From Roseibium litorale (GTDB lineage: Bacteria; Pseudomonadota; Alphaproteobacteria; Rhizobiales; Stappiaceae), in assembly GCF_014842915.1 (NCBI RefSeq), contig NZ_JACYXI010000014.1, positions 1 through 64,000 on the forward strand: a stretch of DNA of 64,000 nt, written 5' to 3'. Under the pieces are notes generated by a model. The model did not search any database and was not told the DNA's origin. It worked only from the letters and a program-made list of their open reading frames with translations. This document shows, piece by piece, positions 25,146 through 34,411 of the stretch (positions are counted from its first letter, which is position 1; each line of letters begins with the position of its first letter). The translations under genes and the position numbers were made by a program.

Positions 25146-26102
25146 TTACTCCGCGTAGTTTAACGGGATGAAGCCATACATCGTTTCATCCCGCACCACA
25201 TGGCCGATTCCCGGAAATGGGATATGTGCGCCGGCAACCAGATACTTCTGCTCGGCCGCTTCTTCCAAAGCAATGGCGCGGGTTTTTACGGCTTCGTGGC
25301 CATCAACGTCAAACGTGACATAGACGTCCGGATCATCGAACTGGATATAGTCTCCGTGGACGATATCGCCCCATATGACAAGCTTCTGCCCCTTCGAGGA
25401 AATCACGATCGAACTGTGACCGGGCGTGTGCCCCGGTCTGGGGATCGAGTCAAAGCCGGGTAGCGGCGGCGTGTTTTCCTTGAACAGCCGGATGCGGTCC
25501 GCTTTGATGTACGGATCAAGCGAGGCCTTTAAGCGGGTGAAGTCCGCCTCCAGTTCCTGAAGCTGTTTGGGGCGCGCAGAGCGGTTGATCCAGAAATCAT
25601 ATTCGCTTTCGGCAACATGAATGTCTGCGTTCGGATACTGCGGGATGCCGTCAACGGTCAGCCCTCCGCTATGATCGGCATGAATATGCGTGAGCACGAT
25701 GGCGTCGATTTGCGGCGGTTGATAACCCGCATTGGCCAGATGGGAGATCAGCTTCCCCGCGACCGGGCCAAATAAAGTGCCTGTCCCTGCATCGACAAGA
25801 ACGAGACGCTTCCCATCATTGATCAGGAACGCATTGATGGAGACATGGGGTTTCGTGCCAAGAAAATTGGCATCGAGTTCCTGCTGCAATTTGTCTTCGG
25901 CTTCATCCTGGTAAATCTTTGCAAGCGGCAGCGGCATGGTTCCATCTGAAATCGCGGTAATTTCCAGATCGCCCAGCATGAAGCGGTAGAACCCCGAATT
26001 CGCCACCTGTGAAAATGCGGCGGCTGGGAAGGCGATGCGAGGGGCGAGAGGCAGCATCGCGGATGCGGCTAAGAGAGACAGCGCTTGTCGGCGGGTGGTC
26101 AT
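25146..26102 (-). CDS. Exported metallo-beta-lactamase-fold hydrolase
   Basis: The 318-residue protein begins with a Tat-like signal (MTTRRQALSLLAASAMLPLAP). It carries the zinc motif THIHADHSGGL, the downstream His of PGHTPGHSS and the Asp of IWGDIVHGD. This is the MBL superfamily, which includes lactonases, phosphodiesterases and esterases; the layout resembles quorum-quenching-lactonase-like periplasmic members, but the substrate is not determined. It is divergent from a LysR gene with a palindrome between them, so it is likely inducible. Confidence 0.82.
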   Translation of the reverse strand: MTTRRQALSLLAASAMLPLAPRIAFPAAAFSQVANSGFYRFMLGDLEITAISDGTMPLPLAKIYQDEAEDKLQQELDANFLGTKPHVSINAFLINDGKRLVLVDAGTGTLFGPVAGKLISHLANAGYQPPQIDAIVLTHIHADHSGGLTVDGIPQYPNADIHVAESEYDFWINRSARPKQLQELEADFTRLKASLDPYIKADRIRLFKENTPPLPGFDSIPRPGHTPGHSSIVISSKGQKLVIWGDIVHGDYIQFDDPDVYVTFDVDGHEAVKTRAIALEEAAEQKYLVAGAHIPFPGIGHVVRDETMYGFIPLNYAE

Positions 26103-26172
26103 TGGTTTCTCCTTTGTATGATGGACCGGAGATAGCCATTGCCGCCCGTGCTGATTACCACTATTTTTCGAA

Positions 26173-26188
26173 TTTCAGTGTTCTGAAA
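26173..26188. promoter_or_regulatory. Candidate LysR operator beside the metallohydrolase gene
   Basis: TTTCAG (26173-26178) and CTGAAA (26183-26188) form a perfect dyad with a TGTT centre in the 96-base divergent promoter between the MBL-fold gene and its LysR neighbour. Confidence 0.5.
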
Positions 26189-26198
26189 ATCTAAGTAA

Positions 26199-27092
26199 TT
26201 GCCAGTGACGGATCTGAACAAGCTCAAGATTTTTCTGGAAGTTGCCCGCACCGGAAGCTTTTCGGCTGCGGCGGCCCGGCTTGGTATTCCGGCAAGCAGG
26301 GTCAGCCGCAATATCTCTGAACTGGAAACGGATCTTGGCACGATCCTGCTGCTGCGAACGACGCGCCGCGTGTCTCTGACTGAAGCGGGAACCCAGCTTC
26401 TCGACATCACCGGAAAGCCCATTGAAACGCTCGACCAGGGGATCAACAGCTTCCTGACGTTTGGCCGGGCTGCCCGTGGCACCTTGCGTATTGCAACCTC
26501 GGTGAGTTTCGCACTGACCTTCCTTCCGGAGATCCTCGCCGATTATGGAAAGCGATGCCCTGAGGTTAAGGTGGATGTTGCAACCAGCCATCGGAACGTC
26601 AACCTGACTGGCGATAGCATCGACGTCGCGATCCGCACGGGCGAGCCGGCGGATAGCAACATGATCTACCGGAAAATCGGTCAGATAAGACAAGGGCTTT
26701 TCGCAGCGCCGGGCTATTGCAGCGCATTGAAGCTGTCTTCCCCCGACGATCTGCACGCGGCCAGGTTCATCGCCCATCGAGCGCGGATGAACCGGGATAT
26801 TCTGGACGTGTCATTGTCGAACGGTCAGGACCGCTTCTCGTTGAAGCGGGTTCCTGCTTTGATTGCCGACGATCCCGCAATTGCGGAGAAAATCGCGATC
26901 AGCGGGGCCGGTATTGCATTTCTGAGTTACGATCTTGCGGCGGACAGCATCAGCCGTGGTTTGCTGCAGCCGGTGCTGCCGCAGTGGTCCGGGCCCGCAG
27001 TCCCTGTTTACTACCTTGTGCACAGAGGAACGGCCAAGCTGACGAAAATCGCAGAGTTCCTCAAATCAGCTCGTAAGATCATGGCGAAATGA
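26199..27092 (+). CDS. LysR-family transcriptional regulator
   Basis: The 297-residue protein has the N-terminal LysR helix-turn-helix (LNKLKIFLEVARTGSFSAAAARLGIPASRVSRNISELETDLG) and a substrate-binding domain of the CrgA/AaeR-like type (GTLRIATSVSFALTFLPEIL). The start is TTG 26199 or GTG 26205, both in frame, with no ATG nearby. It probably controls the divergent MBL-fold hydrolase through the dyad at 26173-26188. The 27093-27230 gap to the amidase stop contains nothing recognisable. Confidence 0.87.
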   Translation: MPVTDLNKLKIFLEVARTGSFSAAAARLGIPASRVSRNISELETDLGTILLLRTTRRVSLTEAGTQLLDITGKPIETLDQGINSFLTFGRAARGTLRIATSVSFALTFLPEILADYGKRCPEVKVDVATSHRNVNLTGDSIDVAIRTGEPADSNMIYRKIGQIRQGLFAAPGYCSALKLSSPDDLHAARFIAHRARMNRDILDVSLSNGQDRFSLKRVPALIADDPAIAEKIAISGAGIAFLSYDLAADSISRGLLQPVLPQWSGPAVPVYYLVHRGTAKLTKIAEFLKSARKIMAK

Positions 27093-27230
27093 AACGCGGG
27101 CGCCGCTAAAAATCGATAGCTGCTTTGACGCGCCCTGGGACATGACGGCGCCTCAGCGGGCCTGCCTTCACCCCGGCAGCATTCCCAATCGGGATGACGT
27201 CCTGGACCTGCCGCTGATACGCGAAGTTGC

Positions 27231-28649
27231 TCACCCCTCTTCAGCCAATGCGGGCCATGTGTGCGGAAAGGGAAAAGCCGTCTCGATCTGCCGCGCCAGA
27301 CGCAGAAGCCGCCAGTCGCGGTTGAAGCCGCCGATGAGCTGGATACCGATTGGCATCCCTGTCCTGGAGGGCTCAGCGGGCAAGGTGATGGCCGGGTGGC
27401 CGATGGCATTGACCCAGCCCGTATAGACCGCATGGCCGCGCGGCCCCACCGGCTGACCATCAATCTCCGGCGGATAGTCTATGCTGATGGCCCAGGGCAT
27501 GGCGGCGGCAGACGGCGTGAGGATGGCATCCACCTCGCAAAAGACCCCGGCCGCCTTGCGTCTGAGACCGGCAATGGCATCCATCAGCGCGAAGAAGCCG
27601 CCGCAGCCGGTGGCGCGGCCTTCCGCTGCCATGTCCCGGTATTTGGCGGAGGCCTTCTGGAAATCGTTCCCGATCGTCTGTTCCAGAAACGCCAGCCCGC
27701 TCTTGCCAATCAGCGGCCAGCCTGCGGTCAGCGGAGAAATATCCAGCGGCAAGGGGCCCTCCGTAACCGTGTGGCCCAGCTCCTTCAGCTGATCCGCGAA
27801 GGCGCGGCAGGAGGCGGCAATGGTGGGGTCCAGCGGGGCATCACCAAAGTGCTCCACATAGAGGATCTTCAGCGGGCCGGGCGCCTGATCGAGGCTTGCC
27901 CCGGCCTCCTCTTCTTGCCTGTGCCAGGACCTTGGATCCAGCGTATGCGGACCTGCCATGGTCTGGAAGATCAGGGCCGCATCTTCCACCGTGCGGGTGA
28001 GGGGTCCGATCACCTCCAGATCCAGGAGGATCTGGGGCAGGCACTCTACGCGCGGCACCCGCCCGATGCTGGGTTTCAGGCCGATCAGGCCGGTGTATCC
28101 GGCGGGCCGGCGGATCGAGCCGCCGCCATCGGTGCCAAGGGCGGCGGGAAAGAGCCCGGCCGCCACCCCCGCGACAGAGCCGCCGCTGGAGCCGCCGGGG
28201 GTCAGGGCCGGATCGAACGGGTTGCGGGTGGGGCCGAAGAGCGGATTGTCGGTGAAGCCTTCCAGGGTGAACTCGGGCACATTGGTCTTGCCCAGAATGA
28301 CCATGCCGGCAGCCTTCAGCCGGGCGACCGCGATTTCATCCGCATCCGGCACATAATCCGCATAGCTGGGGCTGCCCCAGGTGGTGCGGATGCCTGCGGT
28401 GAGGATGTTGTCCTTGACCGCCAGGGGAATGCCGTCGAGCGGGCCAAGCGGGCGTCCCTCCGCCCGGCGGCGGTCGGAGGCCTGTGCCTGGGCCTCCGCC
28501 TCCGGATTGGGGGTGACAAGCGCGTTGAGCTGCGGGTCCAGCTTGCGGATCCGGGCGGTGAAGGCCTCCAGCAGGCTCACCGCCGTGACCTCTCCGGCTT
28601 GCAGCGCTGCGGAAAGCCCGGTCAGGGGCAGGCGCCAGACCTCCGTCAT
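27231..28649 (-). CDS. Amidase-signature-family enzyme
   Basis: The 472-residue enzyme has the amidase-signature triad: Lys in IPLAVKDNI, cis-Ser in the GGSSGGS segment (PGGSSGGSVAGVAAGLFPAALGTD) and nucleophile Ser in GGSIRRPAGYTG. It hydrolyses an amide or carbamoyl group in the cytoplasm. ATG 28649 overlaps the TRAP large-permease stop by 4 bases, so it is co-translated with a transporter. Together with the divergent hydantoinase and deacetylase genes it points to catabolism of a ureide, imide or cyclic amide. Confidence 0.88.
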   Translation of the reverse strand: MTEVWRLPLTGLSAALQAGEVTAVSLLEAFTARIRKLDPQLNALVTPNPEAEAQAQASDRRRAEGRPLGPLDGIPLAVKDNILTAGIRTTWGSPSYADYVPDADEIAVARLKAAGMVILGKTNVPEFTLEGFTDNPLFGPTRNPFDPALTPGGSSGGSVAGVAAGLFPAALGTDGGGSIRRPAGYTGLIGLKPSIGRVPRVECLPQILLDLEVIGPLTRTVEDAALIFQTMAGPHTLDPRSWHRQEEEAGASLDQAPGPLKILYVEHFGDAPLDPTIAASCRAFADQLKELGHTVTEGPLPLDISPLTAGWPLIGKSGLAFLEQTIGNDFQKASAKYRDMAAEGRATGCGGFFALMDAIAGLRRKAAGVFCEVDAILTPSAAAMPWAISIDYPPEIDGQPVGPRGHAVYTGWVNAIGHPAITLPAEPSRTGMPIGIQLIGGFNRDWRLLRLARQIETAFPFPHTWPALAEEG

Positions 28650-29941
28650 TGGAACATGCTCTGCGGCAGGAACAGCACGATCTGCGGGAAGGCGATCAGG
28701 AGCAGGGTGAAGACCAGCATGATCACCGCATAGGGCAGGGCGCCGCGCACCGCATCCATGAAGGGGCCGCCGTCGAGCCGCACGCCATGGACCACGTAAA
28801 GGTTCATGCCGACGGGCGGAGTGATCAGGCCCAATTCGCACATCAGCACGACAAAGATGCCGAACCAGACCGGATCGATGCCTGCGGCCACGATCACCGG
28901 CACGGCGATGGGAATGGTCAGGACCTGCATGGACAGGACATCCATGAACATGCCGAGCACCAGATAGAACAGGATCAGCACCAAGAGCAGGCCGGTGGCC
29001 GACAGGCCCAGGGAGGCAATCCAGGTGGTCATGGCCTGAGCCGCGCCGGTCAGGGACAAGGTGACGTTGAGCACGAAGGCGCTGGTGACGATCAGGAGCA
29101 CCATGCCCGTAGTCTTGGCGGTCTGGATGAAGCAGCGGTTGAGGAAGTCCTTGGTGAACTTGCCATGCAGGGCAACGAAGATCATCGCGGCCACAACGCC
29201 GAGCGCGGCGGATTCCGTGGGCGTGGCAATGCCCAGATAGATCGAGCCCATGACGATGAAAAAGATCACCACCGGCGGGAACAGGGCCTTCAGCGCCCGC
29301 AACTTGACGGCAAGCGGCGCGGAGACTTCGGTCATGCCGTGTTCGCCCCGGTTGGCGAAGGCAATGTAGCCCATGAAGCAGAGGGTCAGGAGCACGCCCG
29401 GCACGATGCCGGCGACGAAGAGCTGGCCAATGGACTGCTCCGCCATGGAGCCATAGACGAGCAGGTTGACGCTTGGCGGAATGAGGATGCCGAGCGTGCC
29501 GCCTGCCGCCAGGCTGCCCAGCGACTTGTCACTGGCATAGCCGCGCTTGTCGAGGGTGGGCATGGCCACGGTGCCGATGGTGGCCGCGGTTGCGACGGAC
29601 GAGCCGGAAGTGGCGGAAAACAGGGCGCAGCAGCCGATGTTGGTGTGCAGCAGGCCGCCCGGAAGACGGCCGAACCAGAGCGACAGCGCCCCGTACATCT
29701 GATCGGCGATGCCGCTGCGCAGCAGAAGTTCGCCAAGGAGAATGAACAGCGGGATGGCGGTCAGGAGGTTCTCGTTCTGAACGCCCCAGACAACGGCCCC
29801 CATGGATTCCACCAGCGGCCAGCCGAAGGCCAGAACACCGGCGACGATGCCGGTCAGGGCCATAACGGCGGCAATCGGAACGCCTGCCAGCATGATGGCC
29901 AGCATGAGGAAGAAGGCCAGGAAAATCGCGGTTACAGACAT
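28646..29941 (-). CDS. TRAP transporter large permease (DctM family)
   Basis: The 431-residue protein contains DctM segments IPLFILLGELLLRSG, FSATSGSSVATAATIGTVAMP, GTLGILIPPSVNLLVYG and LITPPVGMNLYVVHG, and about 12 helices. It forms the ion-coupled channel with the small subunit 6 bases upstream. It overlaps the amidase by 4 bases, so the imported compound is probably an amide substrate or is converted to one. Confidence 0.92.
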   Translation of the reverse strand: MSVTAIFLAFFLMLAIMLAGVPIAAVMALTGIVAGVLAFGWPLVESMGAVVWGVQNENLLTAIPLFILLGELLLRSGIADQMYGALSLWFGRLPGGLLHTNIGCCALFSATSGSSVATAATIGTVAMPTLDKRGYASDKSLGSLAAGGTLGILIPPSVNLLVYGSMAEQSIGQLFVAGIVPGVLLTLCFMGYIAFANRGEHGMTEVSAPLAVKLRALKALFPPVVIFFIVMGSIYLGIATPTESAALGVVAAMIFVALHGKFTKDFLNRCFIQTAKTTGMVLLIVTSAFVLNVTLSLTGAAQAMTTWIASLGLSATGLLLVLILFYLVLGMFMDVLSMQVLTIPIAVPVIVAAGIDPVWFGIFVVLMCELGLITPPVGMNLYVVHGVRLDGGPFMDAVRGALPYAVIMLVFTLLLIAFPQIVLFLPQSMFQ

Positions 29942-29947
29942 GCCAGA

Positions 29948-30502
29948 TTACCTCTGCTCCAGATCGTCGAGTTCGTCGCGGAGCTCTTCCATGGCGCCTT
30001 TCGGGCCGAAGTTCCGGTTGATGGCGGCAATGTCGCCGCGCAGAAGGTCGCGGAGGCCGCATCCCAGCAACAGGACGCAGGCGAGGAAGAAGACGGCCAG
30101 CGCCCCGTACCAAAGCGATTGCGGATAGATCAGGGGCGTTGCCCAGGGCGTCGCGGCGGTGCTGCCATAGTCCAGCGTGTCCTTGATCACCGTGTAGCAA
30201 TAGCGGATGAAGAACAGGCCGACGCCGGTGAGAAACAGCAGGGAAATGAGGTTCATCACCGCTTGCAGGCGCGGGCCGAGCCGGTCGTGCAGGAAGTCGA
30301 TGCGCACATGCCCGCGTTCGATCAGGGCAACCGTGAAGGCGAGGGACCCGCAAATGGCGAGGACATAGCCCCCCAGCTCGTCGGCTCCCTGGAAGGAATG
30401 GTTGAAGAGCTTCCGGCTGACCGTCTCGAGGGAGACGAACAGGGACAGCCCCAGAAGCAGGATTCCGAAAATCCAGCTGACCGCGATGGTGAAACGATGC
30501 AT
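29948..30502 (-). CDS. TRAP transporter small permease (DctQ family)
   Basis: The 184-residue protein has four predicted helices and the DctQ hallmark (ETVSRKLFNHSFQGADELGGYVLAICG) followed by the RGHVRIDFL loop. The ATG at 30502 is chosen because the first helix then starts immediately; a GTG at 30532 would add ten poorly hydrophobic residues. The C-terminal tail is unusually acidic (MEELRDELDDLEQR). It bridges the binding protein and DctM. Confidence 0.87.
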   Translation of the reverse strand: MHRFTIAVSWIFGILLLGLSLFVSLETVSRKLFNHSFQGADELGGYVLAICGSLAFTVALIERGHVRIDFLHDRLGPRLQAVMNLISLLFLTGVGLFFIRYCYTVIKDTLDYGSTAATPWATPLIYPQSLWYGALAVFFLACVLLLGCGLRDLLRGDIAAINRNFGPKGAMEELRDELDDLEQR

Positions 30503-30614
30503 GGCCCGGTTCCAGGATGCGCCGCACGGCACGCGCGGCAGGAAAGACGTTCATGCGCCGGACCCCGGGGCAGGGGCCCCTGAACTGAGATCCGGCGCAT
30601 CAGGGCGGGATGGC

Positions 30615-31646
30615 TTACATGCCGAGGCGCTTGCCGACGGTTGCCTTCCAGTCAGCCGAGCAGGTCGGACGGGTGGCGTCGCAGACTTCTGCCCAGGCCG
30701 GGAAGGAGAGTTCCTTCACCGCATTCTGGACCAGAGCCAGATCTTCCTCGGAAATCGGCACTTCGGTGAGGTTGTACGGCTTGTTCAGCTCGCACGGGGT
30801 CTTGCCGACATTGCAGCGCATGGCATCGTCGAACAGCTCTTCCGAATAGACCCAGATGTCATCGACCAGGCCCTTGAAGGCCGTTTCCAGCTTGGCCTGC
30901 TCTTCCGGAGAGAACTTGTTCCAGGTGTCCAGGTTGATGCCATAGCCGTTGACGGCGATCTGGAAGGCGAGCGGCAGAACGTGGGTGGTGACTTCCGGCC
31001 AGGCGGCGGAGTTGGCCGAGCTCGGACCGGTCACGGCGCAATCCACGACGCCGCGGGAAAGCGACTGCTGCACTTCAGCAAAGCCGAGCGGAACCGGAAT
31101 GCCGCCGACGGACTCGATGAACTTCGCCAGGTTCTGGTCATAGACGCGGACCTTGTAGCCCTTCAGGTCCTTGAGACCCTTGATCTCGGGCTTGCAGAAC
31201 AGAACCTGCGGGCCGAAGGGCCAGACACCCAGAAGCTTGGTGTTGAACTTCTCCTGCAGGGCCTTGTCGACGATGGGAAGATATTCCTCGACCGTCTTCT
31301 TGCCATCCGCATAGGTCGGGTTCAGGCCGACAAGATCGAGGCCGAGAATGCTCGGGTCATCGCGGCTGACCTGGGACAGGCGCAGGGAGACCACGTTGAA
31401 CAGGCCGCCCTTGAGGATGCGCAGTTCTTCCGTGTCCTTGATGCCCGTCACGTCCAGTGGCTGGAAATTGACGGAGATGTCGAGGCCGGTTTCCTTGGCC
31501 AGGTTCTCGAAGAAGGGAACTTCCTTGTTCTTCTGGATCAGGCCGGTGGAACCGGGCTGGCCGAGAACCTTGAGTTCGATGGTTTCTGCAAGAGCCGGTT
31601 GAGCCAGGCCGGCGGCGATTGTGAGGGCTGCTAAGATTTGACGCAC
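30615..31646 (-). CDS. TRAP transporter substrate-binding protein (DctP family)
   Basis: The 343-residue protein starts at GTG 31646 with a GGGGAG ribosome site and a signal peptide ending near QPALA. Mature features are the DctP hinge and arginine region (LKDLKGYKVRVYDQNLAKFIESVGG) and an uncommon C-terminal insertion with four cysteines (MRCNVGKTPCELN, VCDATRPTCSADW) that could form two disulfides. The binding pocket belongs to the long-chain DctP group. It would bring in the ligand for the amidase/hydantoinase island. Confidence 0.87.
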   Translation of the reverse strand: MRQILAALTIAAGLAQPALAETIELKVLGQPGSTGLIQKNKEVPFFENLAKETGLDISVNFQPLDVTGIKDTEELRILKGGLFNVVSLRLSQVSRDDPSILGLDLVGLNPTYADGKKTVEEYLPIVDKALQEKFNTKLLGVWPFGPQVLFCKPEIKGLKDLKGYKVRVYDQNLAKFIESVGGIPVPLGFAEVQQSLSRGVVDCAVTGPSSANSAAWPEVTTHVLPLAFQIAVNGYGINLDTWNKFSPEEQAKLETAFKGLVDDIWVYSEELFDDAMRCNVGKTPCELNKPYNLTEVPISEEDLALVQNAVKELSFPAWAEVCDATRPTCSADWKATVGKRLGM

Positions 31647-31728
31647 TTGGAACTCCCCAGTTAGGTGACGGGAAGCACTTTGCAACCAGCATGCCACCCG
31701 CCGGACCAGCGCTGGGGAAGGCGCGCGC

Positions 31729-32430
31729 TCAGCCCCCGGCCGCAAACCCCTGAACAGCGCTTCCCGCGACATCACCCGTGCGTCTCACATGGGCCTTCAG
31801 GAGGCTTCCTGCACGCTCTGTATCGCCCGCTTCCATGGCCTCCATGATGGCGTCATGTTCGGCCATCGCCTCGTGCCAGCGGTCTTCGTCGGCCAGCGCC
31901 CAATAGCGGTAATGGCGGGCGCGGATCATCAGGTTTCCGTGGGTCTCGATCAGGATCGGGTTGCCGGACATTGCCACGATCTTCAGGTGAATCTGGTGGT
32001 TGAGCGCGAAATATTCCTTGCGCTCTCCGGCCTTGTGATGGCCCGCCATGCGATCGTGCATGGCCCGCAAGCGTTTGATATCTATCGGCTTTGAAACGGC
32101 GATCACTAGCTCGACGGCCAATTGTTCCAGTGCGGAGATGACCTGGAACAGCTGATGCATTTCGCCCGGCGTAAGACTGGCGACGCGCGCGCCCCGGTTC
32201 GGCAGATGCTCGATCAGGCCTTCGTGGGTGAGCGCCTTGATCGCCTCGCGCATCGGCGTTCTGGAGACGGACAGCGCCTCGCAAAGCTCCGTCTCCACGA
32301 TCCGGTCGCCGTCCTTCAGCGTGCCCTCGATGATGAGCGTGCGCAGGTGCTCGGCGATCTCTTCCGGAAGGGACCGGCGGCGGATCGCATGCGTCTTTGT
32401 GGTTGTGTTTTTTATTTTCTCAAGCCGCAC
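31729..32430 (-). CDS. GntR-family (FadR/FCD-type) transcriptional regulator
   Basis: The 233-residue protein has a winged helix (LPEEIAEHLRTLIIEGTLKDGDRIVETELCEALSVSRTPMREAIKALTHEGLI) and an FCD domain with candidate metal histidines (NHQIHLKI, MAEHDAIM, LKAHVRRTG). It starts at GTG 32430. It lies between the TRAP/amidase operon and the divergent racemase/deacetylase/hydantoinase operon and probably governs both, with an organic acid as ligand. Confidence 0.87.
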   Translation of the reverse strand: MRLEKIKNTTTKTHAIRRRSLPEEIAEHLRTLIIEGTLKDGDRIVETELCEALSVSRTPMREAIKALTHEGLIEHLPNRGARVASLTPGEMHQLFQVISALEQLAVELVIAVSKPIDIKRLRAMHDRMAGHHKAGERKEYFALNHQIHLKIVAMSGNPILIETHGNLMIRARHYRYWALADEDRWHEAMAEHDAIMEAMEAGDTERAGSLLKAHVRRTGDVAGSAVQGFAAGG

Positions 32431-32508
32431 CGAAGCGCCCTTCCTGATCGTGTGATCTCATTTTCAGAAGATAGAAAATGCCTATAAGACAATCAACTAG
32501 GATTAAAA

Positions 32509-32523
32509 TGTATACAGAATACA
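32509..32523. promoter_or_regulatory. Candidate GntR operator in the divergent promoter
   Basis: TGTAT (32509-32513) and ATACA (32519-32523) form a perfect dyad with a 5-base centre, matching the compact operators typical of FadR-type regulators. It lies in the AT-rich gap (32431-32714) ahead of both divergent transcripts. Confidence 0.5.
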
Positions 32524-32714
32524 ATATGGGATAAACAGAATATGCCATCCCCCGGCCGGAATGGACATACTCGGCGGAACAAGATCCAAAGGTTTGAAGG
32601 ACTTGGCAGAAAAAGCGTGAGCCGCGCGGGCTTTGGCATGGGGGTTGCGACAGGAAAGGAGAAAGAGCGGCACAGCCCGCCCGCCCAAAGACCATAAAGA
32701 CCGGAACCTGCAGA

Positions 32715-33452
32715 ATGCCCCTTCCCAAGCGCCATCTCCTTGGCATGCTGACCCCGTCCTCCAACACCATCCTGGAACCCGTCACCGCCGCCATGCTGGC
32801 GGACACGGACACTGTCTCGGCCCATTTTGGCCGGTTCCGCGTCACGGAAATCTCCCTCGGCGATCAGGCTCTCGGCCAGTTCGATCTGGAGCCGATGCTG
32901 GCAGCCGCCGAGCTTCTGGCCGACGCCCGCGTGGGCAGCATCTGCTGGAACGGCACCTCCGCCGGCTGGCTCGGCTTCGACCGGGACGAGGCCCTGTGCG
33001 CGGCCATAACCGAGAGAACAGGGGTGCCTGCCTGTTCTTCCGTTCTGGCCGTCAACGAGATCTTCGCCCGCACCGGCGTCAGGCGTTACGGTCTGGTCAC
33101 GCCTTATCTGCCGGAAGTGCAGGAGCGCATCATCGCCAATTATGCGTCCGCCGGCTACAACTGCGCGGCGGAACGCCATCTGGACCTGAAGGTCAATTAC
33201 GCCTTCTCCGAAGTGACGCCCGAGCAACTGGAACAGATGATCCGGGAGGCCGCCGCCGAAGGCAAGCCCGACGCCATCGTCATCTATTGCACCAATCTGG
33301 CAGGCGGGCCCCTGGTCGAGCGGCTGGAGCAGGAGCTGGGCATTGCCATCTACGACACGGTCCAGACCGCGGTCTGGGCCTCCTTGCGCACCTGCGGGGC
33401 AGATCCCCGGCAGATCAAGGGCTGGGGCCGGCTGTTCCGGGACCTGGATTAA
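32715..33452 (+). CDS. Asp/Glu-racemase-superfamily enzyme (maleate-isomerase-like)
   Basis: The 245-residue protein has the two-cysteine active site of this superfamily: SICWNGTSAGW (Cys about 76) and VIYCTNLAGG (Cys about 195), plus the N-terminal LTPSSNTILEPV typical of maleate cis-trans isomerases and arylmalonate decarboxylases. Hydantoin racemases share the fold, so racemising a hydantoin or isomerising a maleate-like acid are both possible. It leads the operon with a PuuE-like deacetylase and a hydantoinase. Confidence 0.82.
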   Translation: MPLPKRHLLGMLTPSSNTILEPVTAAMLADTDTVSAHFGRFRVTEISLGDQALGQFDLEPMLAAAELLADARVGSICWNGTSAGWLGFDRDEALCAAITERTGVPACSSVLAVNEIFARTGVRRYGLVTPYLPEVQERIIANYASAGYNCAAERHLDLKVNYAFSEVTPEQLEQMIREAAAEGKPDAIVIYCTNLAGGPLVERLEQELGIAIYDTVQTAVWASLRTCGADPRQIKGWGRLFRDLD

Positions 33453-33466
33453 GCGGCGCACAGACC

Positions 33467-34411
33467 ATGACCAGCTACAACAGAGACTTTCTCGGCTATG
33501 GCCCGCAGCCGCCCCAGCCCCACTGGCCGGGTCAGGCGCGGGTCGCCATCTCCCTTGTGATCAATGTGGAGGAGGGTTCCGAGTTCTCCATCCGCCGGGG
33601 GGATGAGGTCAATGACCGGATCTTCGACATGCTGGCCGAACCGTCCGGCCATCCGGACATCGCCATGGAGAGCCACTTCGACTATGGCCCGCGGGCAGGC
33701 TATTGGCGGATCATGCGGGTTCTGGAACGCCATAAGGTGCCCGCGACCCTCAGCGCCACCGGCGAGACCGCAGCCTTCTATCCCTGGCTGTTCAGGGATG
33801 CGGTCGGCCGTGGCCATGAAGTGTCGGCCCATGGCTGGCGCTGGGAGGCCCATGGCGCGCTGACACCGGAGCAGGAAAGCGGCCGGATCGCCCGCACCTT
33901 CGAGGCATTGGGCGAGGCTTCCGGCACGCCGCCTGTCGGCTGGCACACCCGTGGCACCGCAAGCCCCCTGACCCGTGACCTCCTGATCCGGCACGGCGGC
34001 TTCCTCTATGACAGCGACGCCTATGATGACGATCTGCCGAGGACGATCGGTGCGGACAGCACCCGGCCTCATGTCATCGTACCCTATGCGCTGGACACCA
34101 ACGACATGCGCTTCCAGCTGCCCAACGGCTTCCGGGACGGGGCGGACTTTGCCCGCTATCTCTGCGCGGCCTATGACTGGCTGTGGGAGGAGGGGGCAAC
34201 CTCGCCCAAGATGATGAGCATCGGCCTGCACATGCGCATCATCGGTCGGCCTGCCCGCATCGGCGGCCTTGCCAGCTTTCTGGACCATGTGGCCGCCCGG
34301 GGCGGTGCCTGGTTCGCGACCCGCGAAGCCATTGCCTGCCACTGGCTTCGCCAGCACCCGCTTCAGCCGTCCCCACAGTCTTTCCCGCAGCCCGGAGACA
34401 TCCGCTCATGA
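33467..34411 (+). CDS. Polysaccharide-deacetylase-family protein, PuuE/allantoinase-like
   Basis: The 314-residue protein resembles PuuE-type allantoinases of the carbohydrate esterase 4 fold: GPQPPQPHWPGQARVAISLVINVEEGSE at the N-terminus, MESHFDYGPRAGYWR, and GHEVSAHGWRWEAH, with metal and substrate histidines. These open allantoin-like cyclic ureides rather than deacetylating sugars. ATG 33467 follows the racemase-type gene by 14 bases, and its stop overlaps the hydantoinase start by 4 bases. The tight coupling with a dihydropyrimidinase suggests two ring-opening enzymes of one pathway. Confidence 0.85.
   Translation: MTSYNRDFLGYGPQPPQPHWPGQARVAISLVINVEEGSEFSIRRGDEVNDRIFDMLAEPSGHPDIAMESHFDYGPRAGYWRIMRVLERHKVPATLSATGETAAFYPWLFRDAVGRGHEVSAHGWRWEAHGALTPEQESGRIARTFEALGEASGTPPVGWHTRGTASPLTRDLLIRHGGFLYDSDAYDDDLPRTIGADSTRPHVIVPYALDTNDMRFQLPNGFRDGADFARYLCAAYDWLWEEGATSPKMMSIGLHMRIIGRPARIGGLASFLDHVAARGGAWFATREAIACHWLRQHPLQPSPQSFPQPGDIRS

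Noticed and set aside
27261-28733. 490-codon plus-strand frame opposite the first amidase
   Set aside because: The amidase on the minus strand contains all catalytic motifs; the plus frame has none.
28649-30583. 644-codon open frame on the plus strand across the second TRAP operon
   Set aside because: Low-complexity His/Gln/Asp/Gly composition and exact antisense overlap with dctM and dctQ show it is a shadow.
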